51,601 nucleotides of DNA from contig JAKSJG010000005.1 of the NCBI GenBank assembly GCA_024398365.1, positions 1-51,601 of the forward strand, given 5' to 3'. This stretch comes from Bacteroidales bacterium (GTDB lineage: Bacteria > Bacteroidota > Bacteroidia > Bacteroidales > UBA932). Below are positions 15,153 through 23,340 of this stretch, in pieces. The position numbers and the translations under genes are program-made. Each line of letters starts with the position of its first letter. Positions within the stretch are counted from its first letter, which is position 1. The notes beneath the pieces were generated by a model. The model did not search any database, had not been told where the DNA came from, and worked only from the letters and a program-made list of their open reading frames with translations.

Positions 15153-16265
15153 ATGGTCGAGAAGCAGATAACAGTCACCTCTCCTCTCCTTCCGGATATT
15201 GAGGAACTCAATAAATATTTGAGCGATATATGGTCGGGAAAGTGGATAACCAATAACGGCAAATATCACAGACAGCTCGAAGATGCGCTCTGCGAGTACC
15301 TGAAGGTACCGTATATCAGTTTGTTCACCAATGGCACACTTCCGCTGATTACGGCACTTCAAGCTCTACATATCACCGGGGAGGTAATTACCACACCATA
15401 CAGTTTCGTGGCCACCACTCATGCTATCTGGTGGAACGGAGCCACGCCGGTATTCGTGGACATAGATCCCGCTACTGGAGATATGGACCCGGAGCGCATC
15501 GAAGCCGCCATCACCACAAGGACCACGGCTATAATGCCGGTCCACGTATATGGCAAGCCCTGCCGCACTAAGGAGATACAGGAAATTGCGGACAAATACG
15601 GGCTCAAGGTCATTTATGACGCAGCCCACGCTTTCGGTGTCGAAGTTGACGGCGAAAGCATACTCACCTCCGGCGATCTGTCCACGCTCAGTTTCCACGC
15701 CACAAAAGTCTTTAACACTATTGAGGGCGGCGCTCTGGTGATGAGGGACGCCGAGACAAAGAAAAGAATCGATTACCTCAAGAACTTCGGCTTCGCAGGA
15801 GAGACGGTGGTCGTAGGCCCGGGCATCAACAGCAAGATGGATGAAGTCCGCGCAGCATACGGTCTGTGCGAACTCAAGATCATCGATGATGCCATCGAGG
15901 CACGGCACCAGGTTGCGATCAAGTACCGCGAGGCACTCCGCGATGTTGAAGGCATCACCTTCTTCGATGACATGCCTGGTGTCAAGCACAACTACAGTTA
16001 CTTTCCCATCTTTGTGGACGCTGAAAAATATGGCCGCACCCGTGACGAACTATATAATGAGCTGCGCCAGCACAACATACTCGGCCGCCGTTACTTCTAC
16101 CCTCTCATCAGTACCTTCAGCACCTATAGCGGTCTTCCGAGCGCCTCACCTGAAAACCTCCCGAATGCTCACAGGATGGCCGAAAGCGTGATATGTTTGC
16201 CGATGCATCACGAGCTCACAGAAGAAGATTTGAACAGGATAATTGGCATTATTATCAACAAATAA
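15153..16265 (+). CDS. DegT/DnrJ/EryC1-family sugar aminotransferase
   Basis: This 370-residue PLP enzyme of the sugar aminotransferase family (WecE/FdtB/VioA type) aminates a keto-sugar nucleotide. TNGTLPLITALQAL gives the phosphate-binding turn, YDAAHAFGVEVDG the Asp that holds the pyridine nitrogen, and SFHATKVFNT the Schiff-base Lys185. EGGALVMRD and KMDEVRAAYGL are further family blocks. It starts 3 nt after wzx. No keto-sugar-forming dehydratase is encoded in the window, so the substrate must come from elsewhere on the chromosome. Two ATP-grasp ligases follow directly, so the new amino group could be the site of amide formation. The exact product cannot be assigned. Confidence 0.85.
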   Translation: MVEKQITVTSPLLPDIEELNKYLSDIWSGKWITNNGKYHRQLEDALCEYLKVPYISLFTNGTLPLITALQALHITGEVITTPYSFVATTHAIWWNGATPVFVDIDPATGDMDPERIEAAITTRTTAIMPVHVYGKPCRTKEIQEIADKYGLKVIYDAAHAFGVEVDGESILTSGDLSTLSFHATKVFNTIEGGALVMRDAETKKRIDYLKNFGFAGETVVVGPGINSKMDEVRAAYGLCELKIIDDAIEARHQVAIKYREALRDVEGITFFDDMPGVKHNYSYFPIFVDAEKYGRTRDELYNELRQHNILGRRYFYPLISTFSTYSGLPSASPENLPNAHRMAESVICLPMHHELTEEDLNRIIGIIINK

Positions 16266-16267
16266 TA

Positions 16268-17473
16268 GTGAAACAGAAAAAAATAATGCTCCTTGGTGGC
16301 TTACGCTACCTGTTGCCGGTAATTGAAGCAGCTCACCGGCAGGGTTATTATGTCATTACCGCAGACTATCTGCCTGATAATATTGCGCATAAGTATAGCG
16401 ACGAATACTGCAATGTCAGCATCATTGACAAAGAAGCAGTCCTGGCAAAAGCAAAAGAACTGCGAATAGACGGAATCATGTCCTTTGCCTGCGATCCCGG
16501 AGTGATTGCAGCATCGTATGTTCAGGAACAGATGGGTCTTCCATCCTTCGGGCCTTACGAATCCGTTGTAATTCTCCAGAACAAAGACAGGTTCCGGACT
16601 TTCCTTAAGGAAAATGGCTTCAATGTCCCATGGGCGCTCAGCTTTTCAAGCAAAGAAGAAGCCTGGCAGGCTCGCTCCCAATTTGAATATCCGCTCATCA
16701 TAAAGCCCACTGATTCGGCAGGAAGCAAAGGGTGTACCCGCGTAGATAATGAAGATGAATTGATGGCTGCTATCGAATATGCCTTCAAATACTCGATTTC
16801 TGGGCACATAATCATCGAAGAATTCCTGGAGAAGAAAGGCTGCTCATCCGACACCGACAGTTACTCATACAACGGCAAATTGAAATTCGTCAGTTTCTGT
16901 GCACAGCGATTTGATATCAACGCTGCAAATCCATACACACCCGCCGCATACTCCTGGCCGTCAACATTTACCAAGGAAGAGGAACTGTACCTGACCAATG
17001 AGATACAACGACTCATTACCCTTCTTGGAATGAAGACTTGTGTCTTCAATATAGAGACCCGTGTTGGCATCAATAACAAACCATATATAATGGAACTGAC
17101 CCCACGAGGTGGTGGGAACCGTCTTTGCGAGATGCTTCGATATGCCACAGGAGTGGATATGATTACAGCCATTACCCGCGCAATGGTGGGAGATGAACCT
17201 GAGCCTATCGAACAGAAGCCATACAATGGTCACTGGGCAGAAATCATCCTTCACGCAGATAAAGAAGGGGAATTCGCCGGTTTGCAGATTGCGCCTTCTC
17301 TCCCTGCAGAAGTTGTGGAAAAAGACCTCTGGGTGAAACTCGGAGATCATGTTCAGGGGTTTAAGGCAGCAAATGATGCGATAGGAACGTTGGTATTAAA
17401 ATTCAAGGATGAAGAAGGTCTTGAAAAGGCCATCTCTGCTCAAAAAGAATTGTTGACAATCATTACAAAATAA
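16268..17473 (+). CDS. ATP-grasp ligase-like protein 1
   Basis: This 401-residue ATP-grasp protein has a pre-ATP-grasp Rossmann-like domain (KIMLLGGLRYLLPVIEAA) and the ATP-grasp core: YPLIIKPTDSAGSKGCTRV (nucleotide lysine and glycine loop), HIIIEEFLEKKG, then NIETRVGI and YIMELTPRGGGNRL, which carry the metal-binding acidic and Asn residues. Such enzymes join a carboxylate to an amine through an acyl-phosphate. The start is GTG at 16268, 2 nt after the aminotransferase stop; the ATG at 16193 would overlap that gene by 73 bp. It is probably involved in attaching an amino acid or other acid to the amino sugar. The substrate is inferred only. Confidence 0.82.
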   Translation: MKQKKIMLLGGLRYLLPVIEAAHRQGYYVITADYLPDNIAHKYSDEYCNVSIIDKEAVLAKAKELRIDGIMSFACDPGVIAASYVQEQMGLPSFGPYESVVILQNKDRFRTFLKENGFNVPWALSFSSKEEAWQARSQFEYPLIIKPTDSAGSKGCTRVDNEDELMAAIEYAFKYSISGHIIIEEFLEKKGCSSDTDSYSYNGKLKFVSFCAQRFDINAANPYTPAAYSWPSTFTKEEELYLTNEIQRLITLLGMKTCVFNIETRVGINNKPYIMELTPRGGGNRLCEMLRYATGVDMITAITRAMVGDEPEPIEQKPYNGHWAEIILHADKEGEFAGLQIAPSLPAEVVEKDLWVKLGDHVQGFKAANDAIGTLVLKFKDEEGLEKAISAQKELLTIITK

Positions 17474-17474
17474 G

Positions 17475-17504
17475 ATGATTGGAGGTTATTGGGGGGGGGG
17501 GTGA
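17475..17504 (+). other. Short upstream ORF that reads through the poly-G tract
   Basis: ATG at 17475, 1 nt after the preceding stop, encodes nine residues (MIGGYWGGG) and ends at TGA 17502-17504. With one G fewer the same frame stays open into the ATP-grasp 2 gene at 17521. With one G more it ends at TAG two codons later. It contains GGAGG (17481-17485). It is either the true, switched-off start of the gene or a regulatory uORF. Confidence 0.5.
17491..17501 (+). repeat. Poly-G tract (11 G)
   Basis: This run of 11 guanines is the only long homopolymer I noticed in the window, and it lies in an otherwise AT-rich stretch. Position and frame fit a slipped-strand contingency tract for the gene at 17521. 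A sequencing length error is possible. Confidence 0.8.
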
Positions 17505-17520
17505 AATAGCTAAATGCTTT

Positions 17521-18810
17521 ATGAATAAATTTGTCGGAAAAAAACTATTGTTGCTTGGAACTAATGTTGGTTCTGTGGATATAGTAAACTATGCTAGAAG
17601 TGAGGGCGCAGAAGTATTTGTCACAGATTTTTTCCCCGAGGGGCAATCACCAGCCAAGCAAATTGCCGATAAGAAATTCCAAATTAGTACTGGGGACACC
17701 GATACACTAGAAAACCTAATTAGGGATTATAAAATAAATGCTGTCTTTGCAGGAGTTAGCGAATTCAATCTTTTACAAGCACAGGCTTTAGCCGAGAAAA
17801 CGGGATTACGTTTTTATTTCAATCGAAGTCAATGGGATGCTATTGAAAACAAAGGCAATTTTAGAAATATGTGCCAGAGATTCAATGTTCCTAGCCCCAT
17901 GACTTTTTTCATCGGTGGAAATCCCAGCGAAGAAGAATTAGAAAAAATCACTTATCCAGTAATTGTTAAGCCTGTTGATTGTGGCGCTTCTATTGGCATT
18001 TCAATCTGCAATTTTCCATCTGAGATACAACAAGCAATTCGCACGGCTGAAGAAGCCTCCGACTCAAAGCAAATTATCATTGAACAATATTGTCCAGGAA
18101 GAGAATTTACAGCACATTACACAGTTACAAATGGCAAGGTGTCACTATCTTCTATAGACAATAGGTATCCTATTAAAGTCCATGAAGGAGATGTTACATC
18201 TATTCCATTAGCCCGGATATACCCGTGCACATTCATCGATGAGTTCATTAAACAGGTGAATGCCGACGTGCTGAAGCTTATCCAAAGTTTAAAATTAGAT
18301 GTGGGCGTTGTGTTCATACAGGGGCTCTACAATCCCGAAGAAAATAGTTTTTGCATTTTCGAATCAGGTCTTCGATGTGCTGGTGAGGCTCCATATAGAT
18401 TTATTGAGAGAGTCAATGGTACAAACTTCATGAAAAACATTGTTGATTATCTTTTATTAGGATATGTCCAAGATAATATGATAGGGCAGGATAACCCTTA
18501 TATGAATGGTAAGACATGCGGTGTATTATCCTTCGTTTCCAAAGGTGGTATATTAGGGAGCATTTCCGGGACTGAGGATGTACTCAAGTCGTTGCCAGAG
18601 GTTATTGATTATGAGCAACGCTATAATATCGGATCTGTAATACCGGATGGTGATACTTTGCATCAAATTATATTTAGATTTATGGTGCTTTCAGAATCAA
18701 GGCAGTCATTTGTAGAATGTGCCAAACAGATCAAAAGTATGTTTAATATTTATGATGAAAAAAAACGGAACCTCTGTCTGCCATTTGACGAATCCAAGTT
18801 TTTGAAATAG
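17521..18810 (+). CDS. ATP-grasp ligase-like protein 2, possibly phase-variable
   Basis: This 429-residue ATP-grasp protein has the same layout as its upstream neighbour: KKLLLLGTNVGSVDIV (pre-ATP-grasp), YPVIVKPVDCGASIGISI (lysine and glycine loop), QIIIEQYCPGREFTAHY and CIFESGLRCAGEAPYRF. The last block replaces the usual E-x-N-P-R with E-S-G-L-R, so metal binding may differ. The ATG at 17521 gives a complete domain. An in-frame TTG at 17479 and the out-of-frame ATG at 17475 lie upstream across an 11-G tract; with 10 G the ATG at 17475 would be in frame. Composition is clearly AT-rich, unlike the flanks. It is probably a second amide-forming step on the repeat unit; the substrate is unknown. 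Confidence 0.8.
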   Translation: MNKFVGKKLLLLGTNVGSVDIVNYARSEGAEVFVTDFFPEGQSPAKQIADKKFQISTGDTDTLENLIRDYKINAVFAGVSEFNLLQAQALAEKTGLRFYFNRSQWDAIENKGNFRNMCQRFNVPSPMTFFIGGNPSEEELEKITYPVIVKPVDCGASIGISICNFPSEIQQAIRTAEEASDSKQIIIEQYCPGREFTAHYTVTNGKVSLSSIDNRYPIKVHEGDVTSIPLARIYPCTFIDEFIKQVNADVLKLIQSLKLDVGVVFIQGLYNPEENSFCIFESGLRCAGEAPYRFIERVNGTNFMKNIVDYLLLGYVQDNMIGQDNPYMNGKTCGVLSFVSKGGILGSISGTEDVLKSLPEVIDYEQRYNIGSVIPDGDTLHQIIFRFMVLSESRQSFVECAKQIKSMFNIYDEKKRNLCLPFDESKFLK

Positions 18811-18822
18811 AATATCACCAAA

Positions 18823-19719
18823 ATGAATATCATAATAACAGGTGCAAGTGGACTAATTGCGACGCAACTCGCACAAATGCTATTACAAGATAGCTCTGAT
18901 AATCTATTCCTCCTTTCTGAACATCCTAACTCTATTGACAGTTTATTTTTGAATAATAATAGGGTACACATTTTCACTTTGAATTCTTTTCAAGAGTATG
19001 CCATTAACAATCCATGTCATTTTGATGTATGTATCAATGCAGCATTCTCACGGTCAAACTCTGGCAATTTGATAGTGTCTTCGTTAAATTACTTGAAAAA
19101 GCTTATCGAGTGCATAAAAGAAACTGATATCTCCACATTCCTAAACATTTCCTCTCAAAGTGTGTACGGAACGGCATCCTCTCCGTTATGGAAAGAGTCT
19201 GCATCCCTGGATCCCAACTCGTTATATTCACTAGGCAAATATGCCTCTGAACAAATAACAGAATTAATGCTCAGTTCGAGCAACATCAAATGGGCAAATA
19301 TTCGATTGTGTAGCGTTTGTGGAAACGCTCGATTTGTGCAGTTATTCGTAAAAAACGCTATAGAAGGCAAATCGATTCGTCTCACAGCGCCCAACCAACA
19401 ATGTTCATTTATTGATGAGCGCGACACTGCAAAGGCGCTAACAACATTAATACACACTGCTCCGATGATATCGTTAGAGCACACCTACAATCTAGGCGCA
19501 AACTATGTTAATACTATAGAAGAGATTGCATTACTTGTTAAAAAAATCGGTGAGGATGAATTCAACACACCAAAAGTTGAAATCATTTATGACCAATCGG
19601 ACAACCCAGTCCGTATCGGCATGGACGCATCTGTATTTATGAAAACATTTAATTGGGCCCCATCATTCGATATTAAAGATATGATTGTTTCGGTTTTTGA
19701 GAAGTATGAGAAGAATTAA
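18823..19719 (+). CDS. NAD-dependent epimerase/dehydratase (extended SDR)
   Basis: This 298-residue extended short-chain dehydrogenase is of the sugar-nucleotide epimerase/dehydratase/reductase type. IIITGASGLIATQLA is the NAD(P)-binding loop, with the last Gly of TGxxGxxG replaced by Ala. Serine lies in NISSQSVYG and the YxxxK pair in YSLGKYASEQ. The specificity loop RLCSVCGNARFVQLF and CSFIDERDTAKAL complete the family pattern. It sits 12 nt after the ATP-grasp 2 gene in the same AT-rich block. It may act as an epimerase or reductase on the same sugar that the DegT enzyme aminates. The reaction cannot be told from the sequence. Confidence 0.82.
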   Translation: MNIIITGASGLIATQLAQMLLQDSSDNLFLLSEHPNSIDSLFLNNNRVHIFTLNSFQEYAINNPCHFDVCINAAFSRSNSGNLIVSSLNYLKKLIECIKETDISTFLNISSQSVYGTASSPLWKESASLDPNSLYSLGKYASEQITELMLSSSNIKWANIRLCSVCGNARFVQLFVKNAIEGKSIRLTAPNQQCSFIDERDTAKALTTLIHTAPMISLEHTYNLGANYVNTIEEIALLVKKIGEDEFNTPKVEIIYDQSDNPVRIGMDASVFMKTFNWAPSFDIKDMIVSVFEKYEKN

Positions 19720-20482
19720 TCAAGTGCTCCACTACGGATGGAAACATTCGAGACAGATTGCTGATATAAAAGGGAAATCATTGTTGGGCAGGTTAGTGAT
19801 TTTTCTTGACATTATTTACTGCTTCACACATTATAAGATGTGGAGCAACCAATATCTTCAAGAGCGTTTTTGGGAACTTGATAAGTCAAAAAGGGATGAA
19901 CTAGGAGCAATTTATCGGCAAAATGGCATTCATCGGGACTCTTGGCAAAAAGACTTTCAAAAAACGAAGAAGTTCTTGATCAAATACAGTAACATAAGGT
20001 ATGAAAAGGCTAGGCTTAGGGACCTCCGAACAAAAGCATACACAAAATACTATAACGCAGGTGAAGGATTACTCGTTGAGCACAATGTCCTGATATACCG
20101 TCAACACTATCTTAATGGAAGTATTTCCATTGGAAAAAATGTCCTTCTAGCAAAGAATTCTTTCATTGATTATTCTGGGGAAATAATCATAAAAGACAAT
20201 GTACGGATTACAAACGGGGTAATAATTGAAACACATCATCACCCATTCCACTCGAATTACAGATTATCAAAGGATGCCGTTCCATCTCACCTAATCATTG
20301 AAGACGGTGCAGTAATAGGAAGCCGCGCAATAATATTATCCTCTTGCCATCGCATTGGAAAATATGCCAGAGTTGGGGCCGGTTCTGTTGTCACACATGA
20401 CATCCCAGATTTTGCAATTGCTATTGGCGCACCAGCTCATGTAATAAAACTTATGGACAATAGACATGACCTCAGTGAATAA
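19706..20482 (+). CDS. Hexapeptide-repeat acyltransferase (left-handed beta-helix)
   Basis: This 258-residue O- or N-acyltransferase of the LbH/CatB-like group has an N-terminal helical region of about 110 residues followed by hexapeptide repeats (SISIGKNVLLAKNSFI, IIIKDNVRITNGVII). The loop ETHHHPFH holds the likely catalytic His. The domain ends with GKYARVGAGSVVTHDIPDFAIAIGAPAHVIK, typical of maltose/galactoside acetyltransferases (here in segments). The ATG at 19706 is preferred over TTG at 19685; it overlaps the SDR stop by 14 bp. The next GT2 gene overlaps its end by 17 bp. It probably acetylates a sugar of the repeat unit. Confidence 0.82.
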   Translation: MRRINQVLHYGWKHSRQIADIKGKSLLGRLVIFLDIIYCFTHYKMWSNQYLQERFWELDKSKRDELGAIYRQNGIHRDSWQKDFQKTKKFLIKYSNIRYEKARLRDLRTKAYTKYYNAGEGLLVEHNVLIYRQHYLNGSISIGKNVLLAKNSFIDYSGEIIIKDNVRITNGVIIETHHHPFHSNYRLSKDAVPSHLIIEDGAVIGSRAIILSSCHRIGKYARVGAGSVVTHDIPDFAIAIGAPAHVIKLMDNRHDLSE

Positions 20483-21416
20483 TAACAAATCCGTGCTTGT
20501 AAGCATTAGATGCCTTGTATACAATCATGAGAACTTTATTAGGCAATGCTTGGATGGTTTCGTAATGCAAAAGACGGATTTCCGCTTTGAAGCAGTTGTT
20601 CACGATGATGCATCCACTGATAATTCCGCCCAGATTATCAAGGAATATGCTGAGAAATATCCAGATATAATCAAGCCTATTTTTGAGACTGAGAACCAAT
20701 ACTCAAAGCATGATGGCTCATTGAGGCATATATTCAATAGTGCTTGCCATGGAAAATACATAGCTCTTTGCGAAGGGGACGATTACTGGACTGACCCATA
20801 TAAACTTCAGAAACAAATTAGTTTTCTTGAAAATAATCCAGAATACGGCGTGGCATATTCATCATATGAAACAGTAGATCTGGTAGGGAACAAAATTATA
20901 TATCCCCCTTCAAAGATATATTTAAGCCGTTCAAGGTCGGGGGATATTTTCCTCGATTTGCTAAAAGGGAATTTTCCACAAACTCTTACTGTTGTTTATC
21001 GGAAGGATGCTTTTGATGATTCACTTTGTCCGCCATACAGTTATGATTATACTTTATTTTTGAATCTGTCTTTAAATACAAAATTTTATTTTTTCCCGGA
21101 TATTTTGGGGTGCTATCGAATCAATCCGAATGGTATGATGCAGACAAATGCCTTGGCGTATGTTGATACTGTAAGAATACAGCTGTTCTTTTTGAAGGAG
21201 TATTTCCAGCACAAAGAGTATAGGCGTCCAATTCCCGAAGATCGCAAGATAGTCTCGTTTATGGTAGAATGCTGCTGCGGCTTTCACTATTATATAAAGT
21301 ACAAGGATTTATTTTGGGCAATAATCAAGTCTAGACCATATCTTATTCTCAAGCTTCCGAGAGGCTTGTTCGAAGCGAGAAAAAGGCATAAAAGATCTTT
21401 GAGCAAGAATCAATGA
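20466..21416 (+). CDS. GT2 family glycosyltransferase
   Basis: This 316-residue cytoplasmic glycosyltransferase has a GT-A fold. Motifs are VSIRCLVYNHENFIRQCLDGF, VVHDDASTDNSAQIIKEY with its acidic pair, and ALCEGDDYWTDPYKLQKQ, which contains the DxD-like metal site. It resembles the 'glycosyltransferase, EpsE/WcaA-like' group with a C-terminal basic tail. It overlaps the preceding acyltransferase by 17 bp and the following AT3 gene by 4 bp, forming an acyltransferase-GT-acyltransferase module. The donor and acceptor are unknown. Confidence 0.88.
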   Translation: MTSVNNNKSVLVSIRCLVYNHENFIRQCLDGFVMQKTDFRFEAVVHDDASTDNSAQIIKEYAEKYPDIIKPIFETENQYSKHDGSLRHIFNSACHGKYIALCEGDDYWTDPYKLQKQISFLENNPEYGVAYSSYETVDLVGNKIIYPPSKIYLSRSRSGDIFLDLLKGNFPQTLTVVYRKDAFDDSLCPPYSYDYTLFLNLSLNTKFYFFPDILGCYRINPNGMMQTNALAYVDTVRIQLFFLKEYFQHKEYRRPIPEDRKIVSFMVECCCGFHYYIKYKDLFWAIIKSRPYLILKLPRGLFEARKRHKRSLSKNQ

Positions 21417-22465
21417 ATTCAAGCGCAACACAAAGGAACATTTCAATTGACATTGTCAAGGGTCTTGGAATCCTTTGCATAGTTTTGTGGCATTTACAAG
21501 GAACTGCTGGCGGTGACAGCCGATTTTTGGTATTTTGCCGCAACTACGTCAATCAGTTCCATCTTGCATTCTTCTTTTTCATGTCAGGACTATTCTTCAA
21601 AAGAGATGAGCCTTGGAAAAGCTTCCTGATTAAGAAGATTAAAAGGCTCTATGTTCCATTTGTACTTGCAAACCTTCTATTCCTCGTTTTTGAATTCATC
21701 CTTCATAGAATAACAGGAGACGGACAGCAGATATCATCCTACTTTAAATGGGCAGTCAAGATATGTTTGGGGATATCCTGGACAAATATGGGAGGAGCGA
21801 CCTGGTTCCTGATAGCACTGTTCAGAATCGTCATAATGTACAAGATTATTTACGATATATTCCACAAATTCAACATTCACGGCCTGTTATTACCAACATC
21901 AATCGTAATCTGTTTCTGCAGTCTTGTCGTGCCGCATGAGTTCTGCATTTCAAGTACATTGTACTATTTCATCTTCTATGCATTGGGAGATTTGCTCTCC
22001 AGCAGAATCCGGCAGAATTCGTTAATTGTGGGAGGCTATAAATATGTTGCCATATTGGTTTCAACGCTTGTTTTGGTATTATCAGTTACGACAGACCTGA
22101 CTGGAAGTATTGCCGGCATCGGAGTGCTGAAACTAATGGTTTCCATTCTTGTAGCTTGTGCCGGAATAGTTTTTTTGATTCAATGTGCAAGCCTGATCAA
22201 AACTAAGGTGGTTCAAAATGTACTGGCATATATCGGGCGAAATACAATGAGTATTTTAATATGGCATTTTGCTGCATTCAAGCTTATTGTGATAGCACAG
22301 GTATTGCTACGGAATGCAGGGATTGAGAACATTTTGGCTCATCCTTGCTATGATGTTTCTTCGTGGCACTGCCTGCCATATTTTGTCATAGGTGTCGGCC
22401 TACCATTATTCCTTTCGCTCATCAAGGACAGATGTTCAAGGAAACACTTGAAATTGGTTCGATAA
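21413..22465 (+). CDS. Acyltransferase-3 membrane protein (fucose 4-O-acetylase-like)
   Basis: This 350-residue AT3 protein of about 10 membrane segments uses cytoplasmic acetyl-CoA to O-acylate a glycan. The N terminus SIDIVKGLGILCIVLWH has the K-x10-H form of the AT3 catalytic motif. Typical blocks are FHLAFFFFMSGLFFK and KKIKRLYVPFV. MGGATWFLIALFR is shared almost exactly with the AT3 gene at 35043, as are the start and AHPCYDVSS near the end, so the two are paralogs. The nearest described group is NolL/fucose 4-O-acetylase (COG3594). It is coupled to the GT2 gene by an ATGA overlap. Confidence 0.85.
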   Translation: MNSSATQRNISIDIVKGLGILCIVLWHLQGTAGGDSRFLVFCRNYVNQFHLAFFFFMSGLFFKRDEPWKSFLIKKIKRLYVPFVLANLLFLVFEFILHRITGDGQQISSYFKWAVKICLGISWTNMGGATWFLIALFRIVIMYKIIYDIFHKFNIHGLLLPTSIVICFCSLVVPHEFCISSTLYYFIFYALGDLLSSRIRQNSLIVGGYKYVAILVSTLVLVLSVTTDLTGSIAGIGVLKLMVSILVACAGIVFLIQCASLIKTKVVQNVLAYIGRNTMSILIWHFAAFKLIVIAQVLLRNAGIENILAHPCYDVSSWHCLPYFVIGVGLPLFLSLIKDRCSRKHLKLVR

Positions 22466-22485
22466 TTATCTCAGGGGTAAGTATT

Positions 22486-23340
22486 ATGCGTCACGCATAT
22501 CTTATAATCGCTCATAATGAGTTTGAAGTTTTGAGAAAACTTGTCGCTGTGCTTGATGATGTACGGAATGACATCTACGTGCACATTGACAAGAAAGTCA
22601 GTACTCTCCCGGAAATTAAGACAAGGAAAAGTGGGTTATATGTACTTGATAATAGGATCGATGTCCGCTGGGGACATTATTCACAGATCGAGACGGAGAT
22701 GCTGCTCTTTGAAACGGCACAGAGGAACGGCCCTTATGATTATTACCATCTGATATCCGGAACACACCTTCCATTGAGGAGTCAGAATGAGATTCATTCA
22801 TTCTATATCGGAATGCAAGGGAAAAATCTGTTCAGTAACTTATGGGAGACAAACCATCATTATCAGGAGATTCTGAAGGTGCATAGGGTGAATCTTTTCT
22901 TACGAAACTACTCTTCTCCAATCAAGCTAAAAGCTATTATCAGCCAGTGGTTCTGGAAGGCATCCATTGCAATCCAGCGTGTACTTGGGTTTTCAATCAA
23001 CGATAACGTCAAGTTCTATTGGGCTAACAATTGGTGCAGTTTGACGGAACCGGCAATTGACTATCTTGTAAAGAAAAAGAAAACCATAAGGCGTCGCTAT
23101 CGCTGGAGTTTTTGCGGTGATGAATTTTTCGTTCCAACAGAGTTGATGCAGTCGGATCTGGCCGGAACAGTAGTATCATCTGAAATATTATTGTACGGGG
23201 CAATAGGCCGTTCAAATGCAGCGGTCCTGAATTTGGCCGATTATGATGACATCGTATCTTCCAAGTGTTTGTTCGGACGAAAATTCAGCGCAGAACATCC
23301 CCAACTGGTTGACTCAATATTGAATAATATAGGTGATTAA
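22486..23340 (+). CDS. GT14-like (core-2/I-branching type) glycosyltransferase
   Basis: This 284-residue enzyme belongs to the Branch family (GT14-like). It starts with RHAYLIIAHNEFEVLRKLVAVLDD and continues with IYVHIDKK, RWGHYSQIETEMLLF and YYHLISGTHLPLRSQNEIH, the family's nucleotide-sugar region. WCSLTEPAIDYL and CGDEFFVPTELM near the C terminus carry the acidic residues expected for catalysis. The start is ATG 22486; the frame is open further up only inside the AT3 gene. A paralog lies at 38568. GT14-like enzymes commonly add GlcNAc or xylose in branched linkages, but bacterial specificities vary. The next gene overlaps by 8 bp. Confidence 0.85.
   Translation: MRHAYLIIAHNEFEVLRKLVAVLDDVRNDIYVHIDKKVSTLPEIKTRKSGLYVLDNRIDVRWGHYSQIETEMLLFETAQRNGPYDYYHLISGTHLPLRSQNEIHSFYIGMQGKNLFSNLWETNHHYQEILKVHRVNLFLRNYSSPIKLKAIISQWFWKASIAIQRVLGFSINDNVKFYWANNWCSLTEPAIDYLVKKKKTIRRRYRWSFCGDEFFVPTELMQSDLAGTVVSSEILLYGAIGRSNAAVLNLADYDDIVSSKCLFGRKFSAEHPQLVDSILNNIGD

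Noticed and set aside
17491-17501. Poly-G tract as a pure sequencing artefact
   Set aside because: Length error is possible, but a tract of about this length is real in any reading, and the exact frame relation to two start codons argues for biology; kept as a finding with this caveat.
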